Below are positions 36,801 to 47,242 of a stretch of 64,000 nucleotides of DNA, in pieces. Each line of letters begins with the position of its first letter. Position 1 is the stretch's first letter. Source of the DNA: Diphasiastrum complanatum. Taxonomy: Eukaryota; Streptophyta; Lycopodiopsida; Lycopodiales; Lycopodiaceae. The notes under the pieces were generated by a model that did no database searches, was not told the DNA's origin, and was given only the letters and a program-made list of their open reading frames with translations. The translations under genes and the position numbers were made by a program. The stretch spans positions 31,426,607 to 31,490,606 of the forward strand of contig CM055102.1 of the NCBI GenBank assembly GCA_029204225.1, written 5' to 3'.

Positions 36801-37241
36801 CGAAGCATGGCAACTGATGTGAACCCACATCGACGAGAACTAGAATTTAAGGAAGGAGATCAAGTTTGGCTGAACACTAAAAATATCTCGTTGCCAAAAG
36901 GCTTATCTCATAAGTTTGTTCGACCTTATGCTGGGCCATATTATGTCACAAAGAAGATCAACCCAATGGCTTATCGATTGGCGCTGCCATCCAGCTTGGA
37001 TATCCACAATGTGTTTCAGATCTCATTACCCCAACGGTACAAACCGGATGAGTGATTTGATCGACAACACGAACTTCGTCACCCACCAACGACACTTGAG
37101 GATACAAAGAGACAACTTGTACCAGAACAAATATTGGCAGATAGAAAGCGAACTGGTGTTCAACGCAAATATCTAGTGAAGTGGCTACGGGCTCCACTCA
37201 TTGAGGCTTCTTGGGAGTACGAAGACAAACTTAAGACGTGA
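33869..37241 (+). pseudogene. Chromovirus (Ty3/gypsy) pol, decayed
   Basis: Domains in order: retropepsin-like protease ([12 protein letters not shown] near 33980, Asn at 33986 where catalytic Asp is required; DVILGFPWL near 34190); reverse transcriptase ([26 protein letters not shown] near 35027, with Asn for the first Asp of YxDD); RNase H (EIHTD...GIGAVLMQ; HEKEMVAVIQAMEHWRHYV); integrase zinc head (HHDILATGHPGVNH...CPTCQQ) and core (MDFIVQLPR; ISD near 36408; HPQTDGQTE); GPY/F-type tail (GPYYVTKKINPMAYRLALP) and a C-terminal chromodomain (GVQRKYLVKWL...EASWEYEDKL), which targets insertion to marked chromatin in chromoviruses. Stops (34787, 35198, 36414 and others) mostly look like CGA to TGA changes; frameshifts lie near 35568 and 36380. 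Gag is absent upstream. Confidence 0.93.
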
Positions 37242-37570
37242 GCCCCGGAAGTGCTGCAAAATTACCTGCAGAAAAATCAATGCAACAGCCGTTTTCCCAG
37301 ATTGGCACACAATGCACTACCTGGTGGCATGCCTCATGTATGAACACTCACGACACTCTGAAGTTCAAGGAACTTCCAGGTATCTTTCTTAGTTTGTCAA
37401 TAAATCAATTGCAGCTTTACACAGGTTTTACGTAAGTGAACTTGATCTACACGTTTCCTGTGCTACTGCCAATGTATGTTTAATTTAAAGTTGTTACAGC
37501 TGGTGAATTAAGCCCGTGCCATGCATTCTAGGTCTAGTTTGGCCTGATGAAGACATCAGCTTTTTCAAAC
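37242..37570. other. 3' untranslated region of chromovirus element
   Basis: Non-coding stretch between the chromodomain and the polypurine tract. Confidence 0.6.
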
Positions 37571-37580
37571 GAGGGGAGGA
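37571..37580 (+). other. Polypurine tract
   Basis: GAGGGGAGGA lies directly before the TGTTGTAAAG start of the 3' LTR, where plus-strand synthesis is primed. Confidence 0.85.
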
Positions 37581-38128
37581 TGTTGTAAAGCTGACTCAGG
37601 TGCACCAAGGTGCCCTGTAAGACTCTAAGGGATGACTCCCTAAATGTCCCAGAGCGAGTTAGGAAGTCAAGGACTGAGCCTCCGACCTGTGGTGAGCCAG
37701 TCAAGTAGTCACAAGTCATGAGCTAGCTCTAGAGCTCGAGTTATGGCCTAGTCAAGAAGCAAGTTGAGCCGTCAGGATGGCTCCCAGGACCCATGTTTGG
37801 GAGCCAGACTGATTCTGCCATGCTTGCCAGGCTTAATCAGCAAAATAAAAACTAAGTCCTAAAAAGCGTGCTCTACCAGAAAGCACTATATTTCAGGATA
37901 GAGGGGGTGCACCGAATCACACCAGAACTATAGGGGGAGTCCGGCAAACAGAAACTTGGATAGCTCAACCAAAACCAGGACTCCAGTCGCTAGGTCTCAA
38001 CTCCCTCTACCAGCACGAGCCAGGCACAATGCCCAGCACGTGTTCGTGGCCCCGAGGCCAGTCAGTCTATGTATGAATGTAACCTCTTCCGAATTTAATA
38101 AAGTTGATCCTTGGGGATGATTACCATT
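37581..38128 (+). repeat. Truncated 3' LTR of chromovirus element
   Basis: It matches the first 545 or so bases of the 5' LTR, then breaks off after GATTACCATT, where the other copies continue TCGGTTTCGCC. The remaining 370 bp of U5 are gone and a second gypsy element begins at once. Confidence 0.93.
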
Positions 38129-38139
38129 GGGCTTCAACA

Positions 38140-41100
38140 TTATATCCATCAAAATCTTCAACTACCTACTATTCCTGATGAACAGCGGGAACAAAAGAGA
38201 TTCCTGAAATTTCCCAGATTCCTATGAATCTGTTGAATATAAGTGTTGCTAAGGGGACTAGCATCACCCTATCTTTGTCCTATAAAGAATACTCCATAGT
38301 ATCTGCTATCCTAGATAGCGGATCATGCGTTAATATCATGGCTTTGTCATTAGCAAAGTCATGTGGCTTTCATACCCTCAATCAACCACGATATAAACTT
38401 CGCATGGCTGATCAACGAGTTACTGACCCTGCTGGTCATTTATCAAATATAAAAGTTCGCATAGCAAGTGTCAAATTTGTGGTAGATTGTGTCATCTTAG
38501 ATTTACCAGAAGATAACAATACATATAAACTCCTTCTTGGTACACCCTGACTCCAGATGGCAGGTGTTGTCCAAGATTGGAAGCATAGCAAAATTACCTT
38601 TGGTAACCACGATAAATGAGTCACAGTTGACTCAACAAGCCATGTCAAGCCCGCCAAGGTATACGATGATTGGTCACCCACAACATACGACAAATTAGAT
38701 AGCGTCCCGATCCAACCAAAAGGTCACTATACGAGATCCACGGACATAATCAATTGGGGTCACACACTAGCCACTGTGGACTGTACTTATTCCAATCGAT
38801 GTCGTATCGAAACTGCTGCAGTAGATGTGGATATTCTCCCATCTTCTATAGACATTGACACACCCATCATCCCATTTATGATGATTGACCCGATTCCTAT
38901 AGCGTGGTGCCCAGGAGAACCTAGTGTCTCTACCGCCCATGTTTCGGAAGAAAGTATTCTTTCCATGGATGATGTAGACATGACGGATGAACATGTACTC
39001 CTATATCTAGATGCACAATCTTATCTGCCAAAAACAATTCCTAAGGAGATAACGACACTAGGACCGTTGGCTCATGTCCAACTGACATCCAAGGTACCAA
39101 CACCCCAACATAAAAGCCCAAACCCAAAGTATATTCATGGGATGTGTATCCCGACGAAGTCTGGAATACAATCGACGACGATCTAATAAGTGAGGCACCA
39201 ACACCGCCCACTCAAAAACAACAAAAACCTCAGATACAAAAAACTAAAGTTATTGATACAAAATTAATCGAGCGTCAAAAACAGATGTGTGAGAAGCTTA
39301 AACAGCCAATCAAGCCCTTGTCCAAAGGGACAGAAACTAAACAATCCGACCAACTTCCACGTCCGGTAGTGAATCAACTCAGATGATTCCCAAAGTCCCA
39401 AAAATTTATGTGGACCCACCTTTTGATCTTCCACAGAAGTTCAAAGACTTTACACTGGATGACATTGTTATCCAGTTACCATAGCCACATCGGGAGCCTA
39501 CACCAAATTCCAACTCCTTTGAAGGACCTGCTAAGACCATTCCACTAAACCTTAAAGATCTTGACGAGGAGATAGATCGAATAGTTCATGTTGGTGCACA
39601 TTTGTCATCAACCCAACTTTATGATCTGGAAACGTTACTCCGCAAATACAGGGATGTATTTGCATGGAATTATATAGAAATGAAAGGAATCCCACCTGAA
39701 ATAGTCGTCCATAGGATTCCTTTAGAAGAAAATGCTAAGCCTATTAGGGCTAAATCCTATAGAAGATATTAAGAAATTGTTGGATGCAGGCTTCATTTAT
39801 GAAACTCAACATACTAATTGGGTATCACCCATTGTGGTTGTACCCAGAAAAACGGCAAGCTTCCTATCTGTGTCGATCTCAAAAACCTTAATGCAGTTAC
39901 GACTCAAATCCTAGAGGAAATGGCAGGAGCTGAAGCTTTCAGCTTCTTGGATGGATTCAGCGGTTATTTCCTTGTTCAAATAGCCCCTGAAGATAAACAT
40001 TAAACGGCCTTTGCCACAGAGAACGGGGTTTACGCTTATAACGTTATGCCTTTTGGCTTATGCAACGCCCCTTCAACGTTCCAAAGGATCATGCAACTGG
40101 CCTTTCAAGATCTGTTACATCGGATCGTGGAGATTTATCTCGACGATCTAGGTGTACATTCCTCCACAACTACACACCTTGACGCCCTGGAGAAAATCTT
40201 CATTCGTTGTCGTAGATTTGGAATCTCACTAAACCCTGATAAATGCCAAATATGGGTCACCCATGGGGTCGTACTCGGGCATATAATTTCAAAGGACGGT
40301 ATTTTTACCGACCCGTCAGGAATCAAGGTTATAGTGGACATGCCCTTATCTGCAACAGTGAAGGAAGTATATGTCTTCCTCGATAATACCAATTATTATC
40401 GCATCTTTATAATCGACTATGCCGACAAGGCAGATCCTCGCTGGACTGAAGAACAAATTAAGGCCTTTGAGGAGTTGAAAATAGCCCTCACCATGACTCC
40501 CATACTCCGCTCATCAGATTACATGAAAGAGTTCCACGTGCATACTGACGCAAGTAAGTATGCCATTGGAGGTCTTCTTGCGCAACCGGACGAGTATGGC
40601 AAAGACTTTCCCATACGTTTCTTGAGCAGGCAACTAGTGTCTGCTGAAGTAAACTATACAACTACCGAGAGAGAAGCATTGGCAATGGTCTACGTGGTAC
40701 AACAACTACGACATTATTTATTAGGCCCAACCTTTGCATTCTACACAGACCATCAAGCACTTATATATATTGTTAATAAATCCTGTAAGACGGGACAAAT
40801 AGCTCGATGGCTGCTGATTTTGGAGAAATTTAATTTTTGTGTAGTCGTTTGAAAAGGGACCTAACATTTCATGGCGGGTCACCTTTCCAGACTACCAAGT
40901 GCTGAAAAAGCAACTGCACCAGTCAACGATGATCTTCCTGATGCATGCCTTTTTCAGATCGATGCTACACCCTTATGGGCTGAGGAGATCACTCAGTTCC
41001 TCACAACAAGCAGACTAAAAGAAGGCCTGAGTACAATAGGAAAAAGAAAATTTCTACTAAAAGCAGCACCCTTTCAGTTTATAGCGGAACAACTTTACAA

Positions 41101-42247
41101 AAGGGACATTGACGACATTATTCGACGATGTGCTTATGAATCTGAGATACGACCGATAATATCTCAGGCTCATGAGGGCATTGGGGGTGGCCGCTTTTCT
41201 GCTGAAGCCACAACGAAGATTATCCTTCGAGCAGAATTGTGGTGGCCATCTTTGTTTAAAGACACATTTGTTGTCATTAAAGTGTGTGATGTCTATCAAC
41301 GAGCCAAGAAAAATACCAAAGCAGACTTCACGCCACTGACTCCCATTATAGAAGGCAAAGCCTTCCATAAGTGGGGGATTGACTTTGTTGGACCAATCAG
41401 TCCAGCAGCAAAACACACCCAAGCTCGCTACATCCTCATAGCCACAGATTACGCCACTAAGTGGGTTGAGGCTCGAGCAACGAAGGATGCCAACGCAAAA
41501 ACAGTCACACGTTTTCTTTACGAAAATATTATTACACGTTTTGGCTGTCCCATAGAGCTAGTTAGTGATCGTGACACGCATTTTTTAAATGCTGTCATTG
41601 ATAACCTCCTATGCCATTACCTTGTTGTTCATAGAAAAAGTACACCGTACTACCCTAGCCAGGCTTAATCAACTAACAAGACGATCTGTAAAATTTTGAC
41701 TAAGATAGTTGAAACCAGTCGTTCTGATTGGGAAACAAAATTTTTCTCAACTGTTTGGGCTTACCGCACGACCCCGAAGAAAGCCACTGGGTGGGTTACC
41801 CCTTTCCAGTTAGTATATGGTCAAGAGGCGGTAATGCCAGTAGAATTCTGTGTCCCATCATTACGAGTCATGGAAGCTTTTTCAATAGATCTCTGTGAAA
41901 AAGCTGCAATCGAACAACAACTCAAAACCAGGCTATTTACGTTAGCCCAGTTATGTGAGACGAGACTAATATTTTATCACGCACAACTAGTTAACAAACG
42001 ATGCCAAAAGGCCTGGCATAACCGTCACCTGCGCAATAAGATCTACACTTAGGTGACCAGGTGCTTCTTTATACATCAAAGAAGCACCCTGGCATTTAGA
42101 AGTGAGGGGCCATATGTTATTACTAAAATCTTTCCTAATGGTGCAGTCCAGTTGCAAACACTTGACATGATACTCCTCGACACTGTTGTAAACGGTGGTC
42201 GTCTAAGGCGGTATTACGAAGAGTTGTTCTTTGTTGACCCAATTTAA
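38140..42247 (+). pseudogene. Second Ty3/gypsy pol (non-chromovirus type), decayed
   Basis: Protease at 38224-38560 keeps its active site (AILDSGSCVNIM near 38308; KLLLGTP). A divergent linker follows, then YRDVFAWNY.EMKGIPPEIV.HRIPL near 39650, typical of the Tat/Athila side of gypsy, and the RT fingers (NWVSPIVVVPRK, frameshifted near 39840). From 40046 the RT is open: MPFGLCNAPSTFQ, YLDD near 40134. RNase H (HTDASKYAIGGLLAQ; TEREALAMVYVVQQLRHYL) and integrase follow: the zinc head is damaged (GGRFS for GGHF; CDVYQR for CDxCQR), the core keeps GIDFVGPI and SDRDTHF, but its catalytic Glu position is a TAA near 41666. C-terminal part ends LRRYYEELFFVDPI at 42247. There is no chromodomain, gag is not seen, and the 5' end is fused to a truncated LTR. 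Confidence 0.9.
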
Positions 42248-42630
42248 TATTATACATTTATTTATTTATTTATTATTTTATTATTTTCTCTTATTTCCTT
42301 GCTTGTACTTCTCGTTTTGCATGCCTATTGTTCACCTAGTTCCTTGTTTATACTTCATACCAGTTCTTATGTACTTTCTATGCATTTTTCTTTTTCTATA
42401 CATACTCATGGGTCATGGATGTTCTACATCAACAAATGATAGGCTACACCATAGGCAATGATTCTCACACTTTAGCCACCTCATCTTTGTCTGACTGGTA
42501 TCTCAGGCATACAAACATTTCTGGAGATACACCTTTTCATAAGAACTTCTACTCTGAGCCACAGTCATATGTTTCCTTTGAAGTTCTTCTCTCGCATCAA
42601 ACAGATCCATTCCTTCATAATGAGGTTTTC
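42248..42630. other. 3' untranslated region of second gypsy
   Basis: T-rich, non-coding, running into a minisatellite. Confidence 0.5.
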
Positions 42631-42631
42631 T

Positions 42632-43030
42632 CAAATCTCAACTGAAGTGCTTCACTCAGATCTTGACCGGAGCACTCCGTTCAAATCTCAACCAGAGCAC
42701 TCAGCTCAAATCTCAACCAAATTTCTTCTTTCAAATCTCGACCGGAGCCATACGTCCAGATTTCGACCGAAGACCTCTTTGCCATCTCAACTGAAGGAAA
42801 TCTTCAAATCTCAACCGGACCCTTCAGTCCGATCTCAGTCGAAGCGTTTCTTCGCATCTCAACCGAAGTCTTCAGTTAGATCTCGACCGGACCCTTCAGT
42901 CCTGATCTCAACCGGCGCACTTCTTTCAAATCTCAACCGAAGTGCTTCTTTCAAATCTCAACCGGAGCACTTCTCTCGAATCTCAACTGAAGCATTTCGT
43001 TCAAATCTCGGCCGGAAGACCTAAATTCAA
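42632..43030 (+). repeat. 25-bp minisatellite (TCAAATCTCAACCGGAGCACT)
   Basis: About sixteen degenerate copies of a 24-26 bp unit with the core AATCTCAACCG(G/A)AG. All three frames give Ser/Gln/Pro or Asn/Leu/Asp/Arg periodic peptides, so the ORFs over it are artefacts. It sits downstream of a gypsy pol, where 3' tandem repeats are known in Tat/Athila elements. Confidence 0.85.
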
Positions 43031-43329
43031 ATTTCACGAATCGGCACGTCCCATCTCGCTCGCCACCAGAAGAGGGCATCCATAAATGCCCTCACCACGA
43101 TGCCATGCGCACCTCAACAAAGTGCAAACTCTAGCGTTTTCTGACGACGATCTGCTGGAGATTTCCTTGCTCCTGTGACTGATCCTAGCGCTCAGCTATT
43201 CAATCCTTCTGTTATCGTCTTCACACCATCTCTATAGACTATCAACCACCATTGTTACCATTCCATTGCGAGCGCCATCACTAAAACCTTACAACCTAAC
43301 GTCGCCGACAGAATACATCATATTGCGAG
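43031..43329. other. Non-coding DNA
   Basis: No gene seen. A TATA-like CCATAAATGCC lies near 43081. Confidence 0.35.
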
Positions 43330-44580
43330 TGTTGTAAAGCTACCTTTACAAGCTTTACTTCCGGTGCCATCGGCGCCAGCTATGTCCCCGGCGCCAGCAG
43401 CGCCCCTGCTGCTCCCGGCGCCACTGTGACCAGAATCCAGCCGGCGCCAAGTTCCTATGGCTGAAAATCTTTGATCGGTTCTAGCGAAGTCCAGAGAGCT
43501 CAGATCGATGTGCAATCATCTCACACGATCTAGGCATGATTGAAGGAAGCCTGGGGATCAATAAAATCTAGAGAGAGAAAATGACTTTCTAGAAAGAGAA
43601 AATCCTAGAGAGAGAAAAACGTGCTTTACCAGCTTGGGTAGAGTGCTTGGTATGAGGGGGGGTGCCGAATCACACCAATACTATAGGGGAGTGCGGGTTG
43701 CGACTCAGGGCGAGCTCCAACCAAGTCTCAGCCTCCCTTGCTGGAATGTTGTCATGGCTCTCGCCTTGGGATGCTAGCGCCCCGGAGACTAGGGTCGGTC
43801 ACACACTTGAAATGTAACCTTCTCAAATTTGTCAATAAAGTGGGATTTTCCTCAAACTGACTCTGATTACCTTCTGGGTTTCAGTGTTCGGTAAAAGCGC
43901 CAGTTGTAAGGCCGCTTTCAAAATTTTTAACTTGGCACATAGCTGAGGGTCGTATCCCGGGACGCCAGCGGTATGCCGTCGGGACCATTCGGTCCGTGGC
44001 GCCAGCGGTATGTTGTCGGGACCATTTGGTCCAAGAACTGGTTGTTTCCATATCTGTCGCGGCTTGTGGTTCTGAGTGTTCCTTGCATGAACGTCAATGG
44101 GTTAAGCTCTTGGGGAACGGGCTCTAACCTGTCGGCTGAGTTGGATGGCTTGCTTGGGTGGATGTTACCTGTTTATGGCTGTCCAGTCTGGCGTGGTGCC
44201 AGGTTGGCTTCCAGCGCTCGTGACGAAGCTTTCAGTTGGTTAAGTCTGATGTAAGTCAGACCGCTTGCTTGGAATGGATGTTACTCGTTTGTAACGAAGC
44301 TTCGAGTTGGTTAAGTTTGATGTATGTCGGGCGGCTTGCTTGGAGGGAAGTCACCCACGTCGGGACCCCCGATCTGGCATGGCGCCAGGTTGGATCTCAA
44401 TGTTGGTTTTCAGAACTTCAAGCTGGTTAAGTCTGATCGTTGTTGGCGAGTTGGCTGCTTGTATGTCAAGTGGGTTTGGATGGCAAGAGTTGAAGGCTGG
44501 GAAGCTAAGTCGTGGTTCCCGGCTCCCTTTGGGATGCCTGCGCTACAGCGAGTCTTCGCATGCTGAGGGGTAGTGTCACG
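43330..44580 (+). repeat. Diverged LTR related to the chromovirus LTR
   Basis: It starts TGTTGTAAAGCT like the LTRs at 27860 and 32278. It shares blocks with them in order: CGTGCTTTACCAG, GGGGGTGCCGAATCACACCA, ACTATAGGGG, a GTAACCT...AATAAAGT polyadenylation region. Between these it differs widely and has several GGCGCC palindromes. A 35-bp duplication (GCCAGCGGTATG.(C/T)GTCGGGACCATT) lies at 43961-44035. The right end is not certain. Confidence 0.65.
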
Positions 44581-44699
44581 CGAGCACCCATCACGCTCCC
44601 GTTACAAATCACCATCCTTGACAAACACCTCCACTTTCTGATATTCCACTTTCCATCCTTCTTAACCCCATCTCATTCTGTGCCCACCTTTTTTACATC

Positions 44700-46087
44700 A
44701 TATTTTGTTTGCCAACCACATGCCACACGGTTATGTCTAACACAACCCACACTCCACACCATTCTTTCCAACACAACCCACTTCCACACACTTTTCATTC
44801 CAAACCCTCCATCTTTCACAACCTTTTTTCATACAACATCGTACATCCCTCCCCACACATATTCCAAAACCTTCTACATGGGCCAAAGCTTCTACAACAC
44901 CTGCAGCTGGTAGACAAGGCATGGGACATCCCCATTGAGTCCAAAAAGTCCAAGCGTGCACGATCAAGAACTACCTCCCCATCAGGATCCCAACCTAAAA
45001 GGACCAACACAAGTATACTCCCACTAGTACGGAGGCAAACAAGCCCACAACCGGATCCACAAGCAGCTGCAACATCCGAAGCTCAAGAGGCTGATACCTC
45101 CAAGGCCCAGTTGCCTCACACACGACAACAAAGAATGCAAAAGAAGCTTCAAGCTGGGAGCACATCACCAGTGGGATCAGCTTCAGACTCGTTCCATCTC
45201 AGATGATGGCAGCTCGTCCACAACATCACAACAACAATCGTCACCCTCACATGTCATTGACAGGGGTGATGGAGCAACGACATCAGCAGCAGCCCAACAT
45301 ATGACCACCTCACACCCTGCTACTCCACCAGACGAAGTCACCACCCCACCCACATTGATTACCACACCAACGCCAACAACATCACCAATGGCACAAGATT
45401 TGGGAAGGGGAGGAGTGGGGATATCCAGTCCCCAGGTCACGGAAGTGGCTCAACAACCACAGGCCCAACAAGTCCACACACTGGACACATCGCAATATTT
45501 TGATGTTGCGGGCCTGATGGAAATAAGCGAAGACGAGCCAGAGAAGGAGAAGTAGCCAGGAAGAAGTCTGACCCCTCCACTAATCACCACCACAACAATT
45601 ACTAACATCATCCCTCCACTACCTCCACCTCCACCTCCATCTTCAGCTCTAACACAACGCTTATTTTTTGGGCTGACCTCACCATCCCACACTCCAGAAC
45701 AGTACCCAACTCTCACTAACCCTGAAAAGCTCACTGAAGCAGCCAAGCGCTCGATGATAGGCCTATCCAAAACAAGCTACCACATGCATTGGTTGGTGAG
45801 CCAGTATCAAATGCTCGAGAGCAAGGTCCAGCATCAAGACCAAGAAATTGTGCAATATCAGAGACTGGCCAAGGAGAAAGAAAAAGAGACAGTGGAAGCC
45901 AGATCCATGATGGTCGGGTAGAAATCCACTCTGGAAGAGGTCCAGCAACAACTGAAGCATCAGATGGTCCAAATCAACCAAGTACGAGATGGATCATCAG
46001 GTGCAATGATAGTCGATGCTCCTCTAGTCCAGCCCGAGGACATTCAATTCCAGGCCCCCCACAGGCCTCAGCCATCCAGATGGACAT
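44700..46087 (+). pseudogene. Unrecognised Pro-rich/coiled-coil ORF relic, 5' part
   Basis: Several frames in turn look protein-coding. A basic block with KKSKRARSR and QPKRT (about 44937-45010) may be a nuclear signal. Then Pro/Thr/Gln-rich linkers run to 45555 (ending DEPEKEK), then from about 45720 a long coiled-coil stretch (MHWLVSQYQMLESKVQHQDQ...RLAKEKEKETVEA) with one TAG at about 45918. The reading is cut at 46087 by an inserted element, and the frame on both sides agrees when one target duplication is removed. I do not recognise the family. It may be a gag-like protein of an undescribed element, since an LTR-like sequence follows 48.8 kb; a host gene relic is also possible. Confidence 0.45.
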
Positions 46088-47242
46088 TAGGGCTCTTTTT
46101 GGACTCAAAAAGGGCCTCTTCACTAATTATAATTAGTGTTAATGATGACATGTGTACCAATAAAAGAGTGACAATTGAGATAGAATGGTTCATATGACAT
46201 GGCACGTCCAATGGCTTAGATGAATTCCTCAAAATCTAACTCACCCACTAACCACACTATAACTATACTCCCCTAGCCCCTTATTGATGACTATGTCACC
46301 CTCAAAAGCAAGGCACAAATTTGAATTTTGAATTTGTGAAGTGCTGAGATTTTTTTAACACTTCATCAGTATTTTTTTTAGGTTTGTTTTGGAAAGAAAC
46401 TGGGTTGCAAAAGTTTTTTGTATTTCATCTTGAAATGTGGACTAAAAACAGGGTACAAGGGGGGTACCCCGCCTTGTACCATTACAAAAAAAATTTGAAA
46501 TGTAGGGGGGTGTGTGTGTGTGTTGGGGGGTGGGGTTTACATCCCCCCCCCCCTCCCCGGTCCCTCCTGCACGGCCACCCGCTCCCTCCTGCACGGCCAT
46601 GCTCCTGCTCGCAACTCCCCTTAGGGCCGCTGGCCCGGTTCGGCGCCCAAATCCCGGGAGAACCCAGGCACGCACCCGGGTGCCTCCCTCTTAGCTCGGG
46701 TCTTTTGTAACCCTTGTATCACCCGGGTGTCGGGAGGTGGGCGCCGAGCTGGGTCAGCGGCCCTAAGGGGGGGTTGCAAACAAAAGCTCTGCACGACAGC
46801 GGAGACAGTGGTCGTGCAAGAGGGAGCGTGGAAGGGACCAGGGGGGTACCCCCCCCTTTTGCATTTCAATTTTTTTTTTCTAATGGTACAAGGGGGGGTA
46901 CCCCCCTTGTACCATGTTTTTAGTTCACATTTCAAAATGAAATGCAAAAAAATTTGCAACCTCGTTTCTCTCCAAAACAAGCCTAAAAAAAATACGGATG
47001 AAGTGTTAAAAGAATTTCAACACTTCACAAATTTAAAAATAAATAAATCTTTTTACAAGCATTAAATTTCAATCTTTATTTATTTAATATACTAGGTTCA
47101 AATGCAACCTATGTGACTAGGTTTTAACTCAAGCTAAACCCAAGGTGAATTGCCACATAGGACTATTAACAAGTTAATTAATCCAGATTATCAAACTTGT
47201 TTAGGCAAGGAAGAGGCCCTTTTTGAGTTCAAAAAGGCCCTA
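46088..47242. mobile_element. hAT-like foldback element, 1155 bp
   Basis: The ends are inverted repeats of about 34 bp beginning TAGGGC(T/C)CTTTTTG, and imperfect 8-bp target duplications flank it: ATGGACAT at 46080-46087 and ATGGAAAT at 47243-47250. Both are hAT-like. Inside, roughly 46320-46690 is the reverse complement of about 46690-47045, so most of the element is one hairpin with arms of some 350 bp (markers: GGTTTGTTTTGGA and TCCAAAACAAGCC; GGTACAAGGGGGG and its complement; AGGGCCGCTG and CAGCGGCCCT). Plus and minus ORFs in the arms give near-identical peptides for this reason. No transposase is encoded. Confidence 0.85.

Noticed and set aside
42569-43024. 151-codon ORF with periodic Ser/Gln/Pro
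   Set aside because: It is the reading of a minisatellite and has no other support.
46384-47065. ORFs on both strands of about 110-120 codons
   Set aside because: They mirror each other because the DNA is an inverted repeat.
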